Below, in pieces: positions 43,965 through 53,532 of a stretch of DNA of 64,000 nucleotides (within the stretch, counting starts at the first letter, position 1; each line of letters opens with the position of its first letter). The DNA is from Pseudoselenomonas ruminantium. GTDB taxonomy: Bacteria > Bacillota > Negativicutes > Selenomonadales > Selenomonadaceae. Position numbers and translations under genes: made by a program. The notes beneath the pieces are model-generated. The model had not been told where the DNA came from and did no database searches. It saw only the letters and a program-made list of their open reading frames with translations. The stretch spans positions 44,314 through 108,313 of the forward strand of contig SVBZ01000003.1 in assembly GCA_015058575.1 (NCBI GenBank), read 5' to 3'.

Positions 43965-45245
43965 TCACGTATTCTTTACCAGCAATTCAAAAGCCGCCAC
44001 GACCTCATCGGGTGAAATCGTCGTAATGCAATGCGCCTCTTTGCCGCAGCAGCCACCATAGATGATTTCATCCTTGCACGCACCGATCGCCTTATCCGGT
44101 CGCAGGGCAATATAGGGCACCTGCCACGGGGCAAAACGATGAAAACCACTGAATACCCCCGGCAGGAAATCGTCCTTGTCCAAAGGGTCGCGAAAAAAAG
44201 CCAGCACTGGCTTCTGCAGGGCCGCCGCAATATGCAATGTGCCTGTATCGTTGCCGATATACATAGCACATAGGTCTATTGCCGCACCAGTCTCCCGCAA
44301 CCTTGTCTTGCCCGCCAGATTCACGGCTGCGCCTTTTGGCAAAGCCTCTTGAAGCTGCTCCGCTACCTGCTGTTCCGACGGGCCCCCCAGCAATACGAAG
44401 CACAATTCCGGATAACGCGCTTTGAGTGTATTCAGCGCTTTAGCCAACAAAGTCGGCGGATATTTGCGATTTGGCGTTCCCGCGCCAAGACCTAGCGCAA
44501 CATAAATTACTTCTGCTTTCTGCTGCCCAGCCAGCAAATCTTTAACCCGCTGACAATCTGCCGCACTATACCAAAACTCCATGCTGGTATCGGCCGGCTT
44601 ATGCCCAAGCGCCTCCAGCACATAAAAAATGCGCTCGGCCTCATGCATACATTCTGGCGGACTTACCAACGGCTTAGTAAGCAGTTCCTCTGCAAAATCA
44701 GGCTTTGCCTCGAAATTACCATAGACATTGAACACTGTATTGCTGAAATCCACGCGTTCTTTGGCGCCACTTAAGTATTCCACCAGACGGATTTCATTGC
44801 GCAGCTGCGCCCAGCCCCAAAGCTTTGAGATACATAAATCGAACTGCTTTGGCCAAAGATGTTTCTCTGCAAGTGCCACTAGCTCCTGCCAAGCTTTCCG
44901 CTGATTCTCTTGAAAGCGGCGCTCATCATACAAAATACGTTCATTGATATACGGACAGAATTCCCAAAGCTCCGCCACACCAGGCCGCACCAGCACAGCA
45001 ATATACGCCTGGGGATAAGCGCGCCGCAGCTCCCGCATAAAGCCTGTCGTTAGCACCGTATCGCCTACCGCATCGAATAACAACACCAATATTGACTTCA
45101 CTGCCCTAGCCTGCTGTTTGCGCAGACCTGCCTGCTCAAAAGCCGGCTCCATCAGCGCTTTGAGCTTCGCGACGGGAAGCTGATGCACATCCATGGCCAG
45201 TTGCACTAGCTGTTCCCCAGCTAAAGACAAAGCATGTTCTCTCAT
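43965..45245 (-). CDS. GT9 heptosyltransferase-family glycosyltransferase
   Basis: 426 residues. SILVLLFDAVGDTVLTTGFM, YIAVLVRPGVAELWEFCPYI, VIYVALGLGAGTPNRKYPPT, CFVLLGGPSEQQVAEQL and YIGNDTGTLHIAAALQKPVL are the family 9 hallmarks. The tail GCCGKEAHCITTI repeats the Cys-rich end of the GT9 at 39263. It overlaps the BAHT gene upstream by ATGA. A heptose-extending enzyme is the simplest guess. Confidence 0.85.
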   Translation of the reverse strand: MREHALSLAGEQLVQLAMDVHQLPVAKLKALMEPAFEQAGLRKQQARAVKSILVLLFDAVGDTVLTTGFMRELRRAYPQAYIAVLVRPGVAELWEFCPYINERILYDERRFQENQRKAWQELVALAEKHLWPKQFDLCISKLWGWAQLRNEIRLVEYLSGAKERVDFSNTVFNVYGNFEAKPDFAEELLTKPLVSPPECMHEAERIFYVLEALGHKPADTSMEFWYSAADCQRVKDLLAGQQKAEVIYVALGLGAGTPNRKYPPTLLAKALNTLKARYPELCFVLLGGPSEQQVAEQLQEALPKGAAVNLAGKTRLRETGAAIDLCAMYIGNDTGTLHIAAALQKPVLAFFRDPLDKDDFLPGVFSGFHRFAPWQVPYIALRPDKAIGACKDEIIYGGCCGKEAHCITTISPDEVVAAFELLVKNT

Positions 45246-46489
45246 TGCAGCAACTCCTTCTTATGCTCCTGCCGGCAACGGTCGATAACTTTTTTCACCA
45301 TCGTCGGTGCGATCTGACGCTGGCACTCCAGATAATGCGGACTCTTCTGCTCATGATACGGGCAAATTTTCCGCAAGAAATGAACACGGACATCATTGAA
45401 ACAGCCATTGCATACGCGGGGATTCATGACCCGATAAACCTCCGGGAATTCATACCAAACTGCCGAAAATCCCGCCAGCATGATAACAGGACACCCCGCC
45501 ATCCAGGCCAGCCACGAAAGGCCACTGCCAAGGCCGATGAAAAAATCGGCATATGCCAGCATATCAGCCCGCTCAGCCAGTGGAATATTGCCTGTAAAGT
45601 CCTCGGCGCCCGCTGGCATCTTTACAGTGATGCCTTGGTCACTTACGACCCTGTCGCGATCAATGCACAGCACCCGATAGCCGAGTTGTTTCAGATACGC
45701 CACGATTTCGTCCCAGCCATTTGGCCACTGCCAGGTCTTAGCTACGCCCGAAGCCTGCACACCAATGCACACATAAGGTTCTGCGATTGTCCGCAGTTTA
45801 CGCGGTTTCCAGGGAATACGCGGTGCGATACAATCCTGTCCGAGAATATACTGTGCCGATGCCCGCATCGGAATCCGCCGTCCATCCGTCGGGATAAAAT
45901 GCGGATCGTCAAAACCGATTACCAGCCAGAAAACCGCATAAGTATCATCGGGAATTTTCTCGCATTGCTCAATCTCCGGATAGGCACACTGGATAAACTC
46001 CCGCCATTTTTCACGGACATCAATCGAGATTTTCGCTTGATGCTGCTTGGCAAACATAACAGCCGCAGGCAGGAAGGCGATCGTGTCGCCCATCGCCGTA
46101 CTGACAACACCAATATGGATACGCTGGCCGGTCGGATCAAAGCAATGCTCAAAAACCTTCTTTCCCGCGTTAAAGACCTCGATAAACCACGGGATATAAT
46201 ATTTTTCCTCCGACACCAGGATGACTTCGGCTGTATCTTCATCAAAATATACCGTGCCAGTCTCGGCATCTGCTATCCGCACATGATAATCCCCTGCGGG
46301 GACCTGCAAGCGAAGCCCATTGCGGAAATCCAGCTTCAGCCCGTCAATGCCCGTATCGCCAGCTACAGCTCCCATATGAACATGCATTTCATTAAAAAAT
46401 ATACGATTGTTTTCTTCCATCAATTCCTGCTGCTTTTCCGAATATTTGCGGCAAGGGAAATACTGGATGGGATACGGAAACATCTCCAT
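45242..46489 (-). CDS. BAHT-type autotransporter O-heptosyltransferase (TibC/AAH-like)
   Basis: 415 residues; ATG 46489 shares a base with the stop of the previous gene, AGGAAG upstream. Third BAHT copy: GIDGLKLDFRNGLRLQVPAG, YHVRIADAETGTVYFDEDTA, VCIGVQASGVAKTWQWPNGW, GLGSGLSWLAWMAGCPVIML and the cysteine cluster CNGCFNDVRVHFLRKICPYH...LECQRQI. The CNGCFND wording is closest to the published TibC motif. Three copies in one cluster suggest different acceptor sites or acceptors. Confidence 0.85.
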   Translation of the reverse strand: MEMFPYPIQYFPCRKYSEKQQELMEENNRIFFNEMHVHMGAVAGDTGIDGLKLDFRNGLRLQVPAGDYHVRIADAETGTVYFDEDTAEVILVSEEKYYIPWFIEVFNAGKKVFEHCFDPTGQRIHIGVVSTAMGDTIAFLPAAVMFAKQHQAKISIDVREKWREFIQCAYPEIEQCEKIPDDTYAVFWLVIGFDDPHFIPTDGRRIPMRASAQYILGQDCIAPRIPWKPRKLRTIAEPYVCIGVQASGVAKTWQWPNGWDEIVAYLKQLGYRVLCIDRDRVVSDQGITVKMPAGAEDFTGNIPLAERADMLAYADFFIGLGSGLSWLAWMAGCPVIMLAGFSAVWYEFPEVYRVMNPRVCNGCFNDVRVHFLRKICPYHEQKSPHYLECQRQIAPTMVKKVIDRCRQEHKKELLQ

Positions 46490-47412
46490 TATTCTTGCTC
46501 CTTCCTGTTTTTATTCATACACCAGTCCAGCAGCAACGTCACATATTGATAGTTCTCACCAAATTCTTTTTCCATAACCGGCCGTATCTGCTCATTGATT
46601 GCCTCCAAGGAATGCTGTTTGGTCAAATCATAAAAATGCGACAATAACGATAACTGCATGATAAATACGAATAATATCTGTTTACTTCCCTTATCTGCCG
46701 CTAAATCAGGAATGGACTCCATATAGTCAGACAGGAAACGGATAGCTTTTACCACGGAATCCACATATTGTGGAGCTTTCGCCAGCAAATCCCCACGCGT
46801 GATGGATTCCGGGGTCTCAATGATTTCATACAGTGTATCCGGCAACAAAGCAAACCGTTTCGCTGCCAATAGCGCTTCGATAGAAAACAAAACATCCTCA
46901 AGGAATACGATGGGATGAAACCGGATATTGCTATGTAAAATCAACTCACGTGAAAACAACTTCTGGTAACAGGCTGTCTTATACTTGCCTTGCCAGACAT
47001 ATTCGGCACGCTGGGCCAATGGGATCTCCAGTCCTAAAGGCTCCGTGGTTTCTCCGCTGCCCTCCGCTACGATATCGGCATTTTCCCGCAGTGCCATCTG
47101 ATACATCCGCTTCAAATAGTCGGGGTGCAGCACATCATCAGCATCAACAAAAGCGATAAACCGGCCACACGCTGCTTCAATACCAGCATTGCGCGTAGCA
47201 CTAGCGCCCATGTTTTCCGCATTTTGCCACAAATGCACCCGCTTATGCTGCCCATACAAGGACTGGCACAATTCATAGCTGCCATCGGTAGAGCAATCGT
47301 CAATGAGCAAGATTTCCAAATTCTGTATAGTCTGTGCCAGTATACTGTCAATAGCCCGCTGCAAATATTGGACCTTGTTATAAATCGGCACAATTACAGA
47401 TATGTTAACCAT
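46489..47412 (-). CDS. GT2 glycosyltransferase
   Basis: 307 residues. ISVIVPIYNKVQYLQRAIDS, LLIDDCSTDGSYEL, MGASATRNAGIEAACG, FVDADDVLHPDYLKRMY with the DxD motif. The helical C-terminal part is like those of the GT2 genes at 42967 and 50427. It sits directly upstream of a BAHT gene with a one-base overlap and follows the large DUF5672-GT2 gene by 15 bases. Confidence 0.85.
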   Translation of the reverse strand: MVNISVIVPIYNKVQYLQRAIDSILAQTIQNLEILLIDDCSTDGSYELCQSLYGQHKRVHLWQNAENMGASATRNAGIEAACGRFIAFVDADDVLHPDYLKRMYQMALRENADIVAEGSGETTEPLGLEIPLAQRAEYVWQGKYKTACYQKLFSRELILHSNIRFHPIVFLEDVLFSIEALLAAKRFALLPDTLYEIIETPESITRGDLLAKAPQYVDSVVKAIRFLSDYMESIPDLAADKGSKQILFVFIMQLSLLSHFYDLTKQHSLEAINEQIRPVMEKEFGENYQYVTLLLDWCMNKNRKEQE

Positions 47413-47427
47413 ATTAGCTTCCCTTCA

Positions 47428-50400
47428 TCATAAGATCTGCAGCAGCGTTTGCTGATAATGCTGCCAGAGCGGTGCTGCAGTATCTATCCCCTCGGCAATA
47501 GCCCTTGACAGCAAACGCTCCCCATTTTGGCAATAGTGACTGACAGCCTCCTGCCAAGACTCCACCGGCCAATCATTTTTTGCCTGCTGCAGCAGTTCAT
47601 ACCACTCCAGCTGATGCAAAACGAGCTTTTCTAACGGCAAGTCTTTTCCTTGTGGCCACACATAACACTCAGTTATCATGCCAACCAATTGCCCAGCACC
47701 AGCTGCCAATAAGATTTTCCAAGCCATGAAGGGCATGAAATATCCCTCCGGCTGTAAAAACGCCTGACGCAGCCAGCCACACGCATCCAGCAACTGCCGG
47801 CCCATCAAGGTACCAGTCAAGCCACCAGCTGGATATTTGCCGATTTCGAGCAGCCACTGCCAAAAATCCTCGCAATGCATAACCTGCGTATTGTCTTGCG
47901 GATGAATCGTGATATACGGAAGCTCATTGCAATAATCCTCTGGCCCATCTGATACCAGCAAGCTGATGGGGATATTCTGCTCCGCAATACCTGCCACCAT
48001 GCGCGTGATGAAATTATCCGTCATTTCTGTCCCCGGCAACTGCCAATGGATAAAATCGCCCTTGGCAATTGCGGAAAGCTGTGTAAATACATCCCCGTGT
48101 TGCGAATCCGTGATGATTTGCCACGCGGCCTGCCGCGGCAGGTTAGTTTCGCAAAGCTCCCTGAGTTTCCTCAGTACCTCGTTGTCCGCTGCTTTTATGC
48201 AAGGAATAAGGATTTGCTGCCACGGATACTCCTGTTTTGCTGCTAGTTGCAGACACATAGCAAATTCTGCCCAATTCCCTTGATACGGTACGACCGTCGT
48301 GACTAATATTTTTTTTGCCAATATCTGCTGTTCCTTCATCCGTTCAGCCAGCAAGACACTTGCCTGCATCAGGTTGACCATCGGATCCGGTGTAGTTTGC
48401 TGACTGTAGTGAAGCGTCTGGGGCTGCACCAGTGGCCGCAAATCCATCAAGCTGGCCTGCTGAAGGAATTCCAACGGATTGATTTCCTCCCCTTGCAAAA
48501 GCCGCTGATGAAAAAGACGATAACCGCCACCACCTATGGCTGCCAACGAATACTTCGACACCAGCATCGGCCAGGCAACAGCAATCTTCGTTTGGAATTG
48601 CTCCGAGCTCCGCCAATAAAAATGAGCGATTTCCAGCGTTTGGCAATCCAGCATCTCCATCCCCAACCGCTGCCCATCACGAACATAATACAGATAATGA
48701 TTTCCCTGCACCAATTGAAGCTTATTCTCGATGACCGCTCTAGCACCAATGATGCACTTATTCCCCCCATCTCTGAAAACACTCCCTAAAACCGGACGCT
48801 TCAACATGAACTCCTCACGCTTTACATCCGGCTGGTAGGGAATATACCGCCGCCAAGGAAGCTCATAAATGCAATCGGCATCCAGCTCCTCCAGATATTC
48901 CCGCACACTTCTTCCAGCCTTAGTACCAACAAGGAATTCATCCGCATCCAAGGGAATGACAATATCTGCGCCATGCTCATTTATCGCTTCATAAAGGAGT
49001 TCCGTCGTCATCTCTGCTTGGGCATATTCTACCCGCTGCGAGGTATGCACGGTAAGCGGCAAACCTTCCTGTTGCAGGGAACGCAGGATTTCAGACGTCT
49101 TATCTGAGCTCTGATGGTCAATAAGCAATAGTTCATCGGCAAAACTAAGCGTGTGCCGTACAAAGCTCTCGATAATGTCCATCTCATTCTTGACCATGCC
49201 AATAGCTACGATATGATGTTTTTTGCTGGCAGCTGGCGCCGGTTTTGCGTACTCTGCCTTAGTCTCCCACTCCTGCCAGCGGATTTCCTCAATCTGCTGA
49301 CAAAGCTGCTCAGCAGCCACTGTTTTGGACTGAGCGATAAGCGGCCGCAGACTTTCAAGCAGCCAGAGAAGATTTTTCTCCCCTTCACCAGCCTGCAAAC
49401 TGCGAAGTATTGCTTCATCGAGCACCTGCTCCAACCGCTCCCAAACCAATACCATCGTTGGCTCCGTGAGCCGCTGTTGCCGGCAGCTGCGCCAGAAATA
49501 TTGCAATTCTTCGCCATAGCCGATCCATGCCTTGTCCCCCGCTGGATAGCAATCCAGCCAGGTCATAAGCAATAGCATCATTTCCGTATGTTTTCCGTGG
49601 CGCAAAGCCCCCCAAAGCCTTGCCATATCCATATACTGGCGTTTCTGCCAATAAGCCTCTAAATCTGTCCGCCGGCGGCTCTTACCATCTATACAGGCAT
49701 GTCCCGTAAGTTCATAGCCGCAAGCTTCAATCTTCCGCTGCCAGAACGCCACATGGCTTTCATTCCAGCCATGACAGCCAAAAGGCTGCAAAGTTCCCGC
49801 CTCGATTCGCCGATAACAGCGCTGTACCTCTTCCTGCACAGCAAACTGCAAGGCAATCGCAATCGGCGCACACCGAAAATCAAAATCTGACTGAACCCCG
49901 CACCAGCCCCAAAACAAGTCCTCGACCTGCAAAAAAACATCCTGGAAAATCTGCTGCCGCTCTGCTGGCAGCTGTTCCCAGCGACTTAGTGCCTGTCTTG
50001 CCGCTGCGATTCTTCTCAGGGACAGACCGCCATTACCCACACGTGCGCCAATGGCATGCCAAATGGGATTCGACGGCGCAATCGGCGCACCAATATAGTC
50101 ATAGCCCAAATCACAGAACTCCTGCAGCCGGTCCGAAAAGACAAACGCATCGAGCTGATAAATCAGCAGATAATCATAAGCCGCAAACCGCGCATAATAC
50201 TTTTCCGTGAGCAGCAATTGACTATAGCTGGTAATGCTCGTGAAATAATGATCGGGGAAGCGCTCCACGACAATGCCGTCTTCTAAACCTTCATAATCAA
50301 ATTCCAGTGATTCTGGCGCCACAAAAACGCACGGGTAATGTCCCAAGATTCGCTTTAGCTGCTGCAACGATACCTTTTCAGTTATGCTTAAAGTCTCCCG

Positions 50401-50430
50401 ATAAATGGGGATTGTAATCACTACGCTCAT
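47428..50430 (-). CDS. Fusion: DUF5672 putative glycosyltransferase and GT2 glycosyltransferase
   Basis: About 1000 residues from ATG 50430, which overlaps the upstream stop by ATGA. Residues 1-260 are DUF5672 (YQLDAFVFSDRLQEFC, YDYIGAPIAPS, RVGNGGLSLRRI, PFGCHGWNE). A helical spacer to about 400 matches the tail of the protein at 38097. Residues about 405-640 are GT2 (IVAIGMVKNEMDIIESFVRH, LIDHQSSDKTSEIL, PLDADEFLVGTKAG, IAHFYWRSSEQF). The rest is a second GT-A-like domain as in the protein at 34100. In effect it joins the two proteins encoded separately at 38097 and 34100, which suggests that those two act consecutively. Confidence 0.8.
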   Translation of the reverse strand: MSVVITIPIYRETLSITEKVSLQQLKRILGHYPCVFVAPESLEFDYEGLEDGIVVERFPDHYFTSITSYSQLLLTEKYYARFAAYDYLLIYQLDAFVFSDRLQEFCDLGYDYIGAPIAPSNPIWHAIGARVGNGGLSLRRIAAARQALSRWEQLPAERQQIFQDVFLQVEDLFWGWCGVQSDFDFRCAPIAIALQFAVQEEVQRCYRRIEAGTLQPFGCHGWNESHVAFWQRKIEACGYELTGHACIDGKSRRRTDLEAYWQKRQYMDMARLWGALRHGKHTEMMLLLMTWLDCYPAGDKAWIGYGEELQYFWRSCRQQRLTEPTMVLVWERLEQVLDEAILRSLQAGEGEKNLLWLLESLRPLIAQSKTVAAEQLCQQIEEIRWQEWETKAEYAKPAPAASKKHHIVAIGMVKNEMDIIESFVRHTLSFADELLLIDHQSSDKTSEILRSLQQEGLPLTVHTSQRVEYAQAEMTTELLYEAINEHGADIVIPLDADEFLVGTKAGRSVREYLEELDADCIYELPWRRYIPYQPDVKREEFMLKRPVLGSVFRDGGNKCIIGARAVIENKLQLVQGNHYLYYVRDGQRLGMEMLDCQTLEIAHFYWRSSEQFQTKIAVAWPMLVSKYSLAAIGGGGYRLFHQRLLQGEEINPLEFLQQASLMDLRPLVQPQTLHYSQQTTPDPMVNLMQASVLLAERMKEQQILAKKILVTTVVPYQGNWAEFAMCLQLAAKQEYPWQQILIPCIKAADNEVLRKLRELCETNLPRQAAWQIITDSQHGDVFTQLSAIAKGDFIHWQLPGTEMTDNFITRMVAGIAEQNIPISLLVSDGPEDYCNELPYITIHPQDNTQVMHCEDFWQWLLEIGKYPAGGLTGTLMGRQLLDACGWLRQAFLQPEGYFMPFMAWKILLAAGAGQLVGMITECYVWPQGKDLPLEKLVLHQLEWYELLQQAKNDWPVESWQEAVSHYCQNGERLLSRAIAEGIDTAAPLWQHYQQTLLQIL

Positions 50431-51428
50431 GTTCTGCCTCTTCCCTGACTCTCCATAAATTGCCGATAAAGATACTGCACGAGCCATGCTTTATCACCAA
50501 AATCAGCAGCCAACGCGTTTCTTACACAGTCGGCTACCGTTTGGCGATGCTCGGGCGGCGTCGGATAAAAGCCCCAATGCTGCGGCATCTCCAGCATATA
50601 ACCTGAGAGCTTTTCCATCACCTTATCTGCTGCCTCTGGATACTGCTGGAAATACGGTATCGCCTGCAGGCTGCGCCATAAAATTGCCGATAGCTTGAAT
50701 GTATCCTGCACATGACGCGTCAAATGGTCTAGATACTTATCTTGCCGCAAAATCGAATCATCCGATAGACGATATACATAATAGAGCTTTGTCGTGACCA
50801 TGTATTTCCGGGCATGGAATAAGCACAGGAAATTGAACAAAGTATCCTCATTAGCCGACAGCAGTTCAAATCTTAGCTGGTTCTCCTTCAGGAACTGCCG
50901 CCTATACATGCGGTTCCATACAGCCCCTATCCAAGCCGAACTAGCATAAACCAACTGCACACGTTCGCCGATATCCGGCGAGAGTTCCGCTAAGTCCTGC
51001 ATGCTGCCTGCCTCATCTGGTGCCGGCAGCAATTCTTCCTGTGCTGCCTTTTTATAGTAGCGTCCCATTGACCAGATGACATCTGGCTGATGCGCCAGCG
51101 CAATCCCCATCATATGCTGCAGGCCATCGGCCAGCAAAAAATCATCGCTGTCAACAAATGTGACATACTCCCCCTGCGCCAGCTCTAAGCCACGATTGCG
51201 CGCAGCACTGACACCTTGATTCTGTGCCTGCATCACAACCTTGATGCGTCTGTCCCCACAAAACGCCGCCTTGCAAAAGGCCGGTGTCCCATCCGTCGAA
51301 GCATCGTCTACCAATATGAGTTCCCAATCAGCAAAAGTCTGCTGCCGGATGCTGTTTACACATTCCATGATATATCGTCGCCGATTATACATCGGCACAA
51401 TTATCGATAATAGCGGTTTCTGTTGCAT
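50427..51428 (-). CDS. GT2 glycosyltransferase
   Basis: 333 residues. LSIIVPMYNRRRYIMECVNS, LVDDASTDGTPAF, GVSAARNRGLELAQG, FVDSDDFLLADGLQHM with a DSDD metal motif. The C-terminal helical region is shared with the GT2 enzymes at 42967 and 46489. Ribosome site GGAG. It lies 30 bases after the tandem GT4 gene. Confidence 0.85.
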   Translation of the reverse strand: MQQKPLLSIIVPMYNRRRYIMECVNSIRQQTFADWELILVDDASTDGTPAFCKAAFCGDRRIKVVMQAQNQGVSAARNRGLELAQGEYVTFVDSDDFLLADGLQHMMGIALAHQPDVIWSMGRYYKKAAQEELLPAPDEAGSMQDLAELSPDIGERVQLVYASSAWIGAVWNRMYRRQFLKENQLRFELLSANEDTLFNFLCLFHARKYMVTTKLYYVYRLSDDSILRQDKYLDHLTRHVQDTFKLSAILWRSLQAIPYFQQYPEAADKVMEKLSGYMLEMPQHWGFYPTPPEHRQTVADCVRNALAADFGDKAWLVQYLYRQFMESQGRGRT

Positions 51429-51458
51429 ATGACTCCACTCTTTTTCCTTGACTAACTT

Positions 51459-53510
51459 TTATTCCATGCCATTGCGGAAATTCTTCGTGTTGGCCGCTTT
51501 TTGCAAAATATCCTGCCTGCCTGCCGGGGTAAGCATATGACGGACAAGACGCTGCAAAGCCAGCTGCCCGCGGTCAGGCGTATCGCGGCTTACTACCCAG
51601 CCACAATCAGCCCGTTGTACCCGAAGTGCCTGCGCCCCCCAATTCATCGTAACTACCGGATAGCCGGATAGAATTGCCTCACTAGCCGTATAGCAATAGG
51701 TCTCCGGAAAAGCACTTGGGATAAGCACAGCCGCCGTCTGCTGCCTGGCTAACAGCTCAGACACTTTCTTACAATCGTATTGGCCAGTAAAGATAATGCC
51801 CTCGCGATCCCCATCAATATCCTGCATGTCTTCGCCCATTACCACCAGTCTCATAGGCAGTTTGCGCCGTTTGCGCCAGCTGTTTAGCTGCAGGATATAA
51901 CGCGCACCTTTTTGTGCACATAAATTTCCCAAAAAAGTCAACGTAAGCTCCGGTGCATACGCAAATTGCGGCTGAAATGTCTGCTCGATATTGCGCTGCA
52001 ATTTATGCGGACGGCTCGTAATCTTCACTTCGGGATAGAATTGATTCACCACTTGGGCTGCATAGGCAGAGGGCGCAATCACTTCAGCTGCCCCTGCCAG
52101 GAACTCCCGGAAATTCTGCCGGAAAAGCTCCAAATCAAGATTTGGTACCGATAGTTCTTGGAAAATCCCCTGACAATACGGCTGGTTGCGATAATTAGGA
52201 CAATAGGCAGCCTGACAATCCAGCGACCAATTGGGACAAACACACAAATAGTCATGCACATAGAACGTATAGGGAACGCCGAGCTTCCTTATAATCGCCA
52301 TAATCTCAAACAATCTAAAACCGAGCAAATGATTGACCGTTATCTGCGTGATATGGTTTTGTTGCACCAAGTCCTGCCATTCGGCAAGGCTTCGCGGTGC
52401 CTGACTTGGACGCAAAACCATTTTTTTTGCCACGGATACCTGCCTCAGGTATTCCTGCAAAAACACCTCCGTTCCACCGCCCAGCTCATGCGAGATAATG
52501 AGTTCCGTCGTTTCCCGAGCTGGTGTAAGTCCCATAGCTACCCGCACCTGCTGGCAAAAAAGTTCTGGTTCCTGCTTGATTTTCTGCCGATAGGCAGCAT
52601 AGCGACCGACTTCCTGCTCGTAATTTGCCAACAGTTCACGGATTTTGGCTATGATATTCGGAATGTTTTCCTCCGTATCCGCAAATTTCAAATCCTCAGC
52701 AATAGGAATATCCACCGCATTGGCTGCTGCACCGCGTCTGCCGGTAATCAGGCAGCACCCCGACAGGACGGCCTCGCGCGGTATCCTGTCCTTGCCCGGA
52801 TGATTGCCAAAATCCACATAGACTTTCGCCGTATGCAGGAATTCTTCCACCTGCTCCGGCGTCATATTCTGCACGGGACGCCAGGAAATATCTGGCGCAT
52901 ATTCCATGAGTTTGCGCGTAAAATCCAGGCCCTTCCGGGGATTGAAGGCAACAACATCCTGCCGGTTTTCTTTCGTTACCGTTTCATTGCGCAGCAAAAA
53001 GGCCTCGTCGAGATAATCCCCAACAGGCAGTATCTTTTCCGCTGGTACACCATTTAGCCGCAAGAACCGCTGCGCGTACTCAGACTGCACCCAATGGGTA
53101 AGGCCGGCATCATTCAACGCCCAGACATTTGGCAACGGCTCCGTATCAAACGCCTTAGCCTGTTCTTCATAATACTGCAGGAACTCATTGGTCAGCTTCC
53201 ACCAATTATCGACGCTGAGCCACCACAAAACCCGCTGGATTTTCAGCGATTGCGGCACAAAGCCGCACAAGGTCTCAGGGATAATCAGAACATTATCCGG
53301 ACAGTCATCGATAGCATCGGTATATGGCAAATTATATTTTTTATAACCAGGATGAACCTTCTTCTCTGCCGTAAGCGGCCAATAATACATAGCAGCATCC
53401 ACACCATCAGCCAACAGACACGCTCCAAGCTGATGCAGCAGCGTCGGCCCGCCCGAATAGGCATGTGCAGGACACATGATATAAACTTTACTGTTTTCCG
53501 TCAGATTCAT
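51459..53510 (-). CDS. GT4-like glycosyltransferase with two tandem GT-B domains
   Basis: 683 residues from ATG 53510; a longer frame to 53654 runs into the upstream gene and looks non-coding. The first about 330 residues have a GT-B look (YIMCPAHAYSGGPTLLHQLG, VVAFNPRKGLDFTRKLM, VYVDFGNHPGKDRIPREAVL). The second half is a standard GT4 domain: SHELGGGTEVFLQEYLRQV, TFLGNLCAQKGARYILQLNS, VLIPSAFPETYCYTASEAIL. A cysteine-rich patch (CVCPNWSLDCQAAYCPNY) may bind metal. It could add two sugars successively. Ribosome site GGAGG is rather far (about 14 bases) from the ATG. Confidence 0.75.
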   Translation of the reverse strand: MNLTENSKVYIMCPAHAYSGGPTLLHQLGACLLADGVDAAMYYWPLTAEKKVHPGYKKYNLPYTDAIDDCPDNVLIIPETLCGFVPQSLKIQRVLWWLSVDNWWKLTNEFLQYYEEQAKAFDTEPLPNVWALNDAGLTHWVQSEYAQRFLRLNGVPAEKILPVGDYLDEAFLLRNETVTKENRQDVVAFNPRKGLDFTRKLMEYAPDISWRPVQNMTPEQVEEFLHTAKVYVDFGNHPGKDRIPREAVLSGCCLITGRRGAAANAVDIPIAEDLKFADTEENIPNIIAKIRELLANYEQEVGRYAAYRQKIKQEPELFCQQVRVAMGLTPARETTELIISHELGGGTEVFLQEYLRQVSVAKKMVLRPSQAPRSLAEWQDLVQQNHITQITVNHLLGFRLFEIMAIIRKLGVPYTFYVHDYLCVCPNWSLDCQAAYCPNYRNQPYCQGIFQELSVPNLDLELFRQNFREFLAGAAEVIAPSAYAAQVVNQFYPEVKITSRPHKLQRNIEQTFQPQFAYAPELTLTFLGNLCAQKGARYILQLNSWRKRRKLPMRLVVMGEDMQDIDGDREGIIFTGQYDCKKVSELLARQQTAAVLIPSAFPETYCYTASEAILSGYPVVTMNWGAQALRVQRADCGWVVSRDTPDRGQLALQRLVRHMLTPAGRQDILQKAANTKNFRNGME

Positions 53511-53532
53511 ACTTCTACCGCAGCCTCCCTGC

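Noticed and set aside
45245..46549. 434-codon plus-strand open frame
   Set aside because: Long, but exactly opposite the BAHT gene at 45242-46489, which has intact family motifs; long antisense frames are common in this GC-richer part.
52158..53057. 299-codon plus-strand open frame
   Set aside because: Antisense to the tandem GT4 gene; no recognisable motif.
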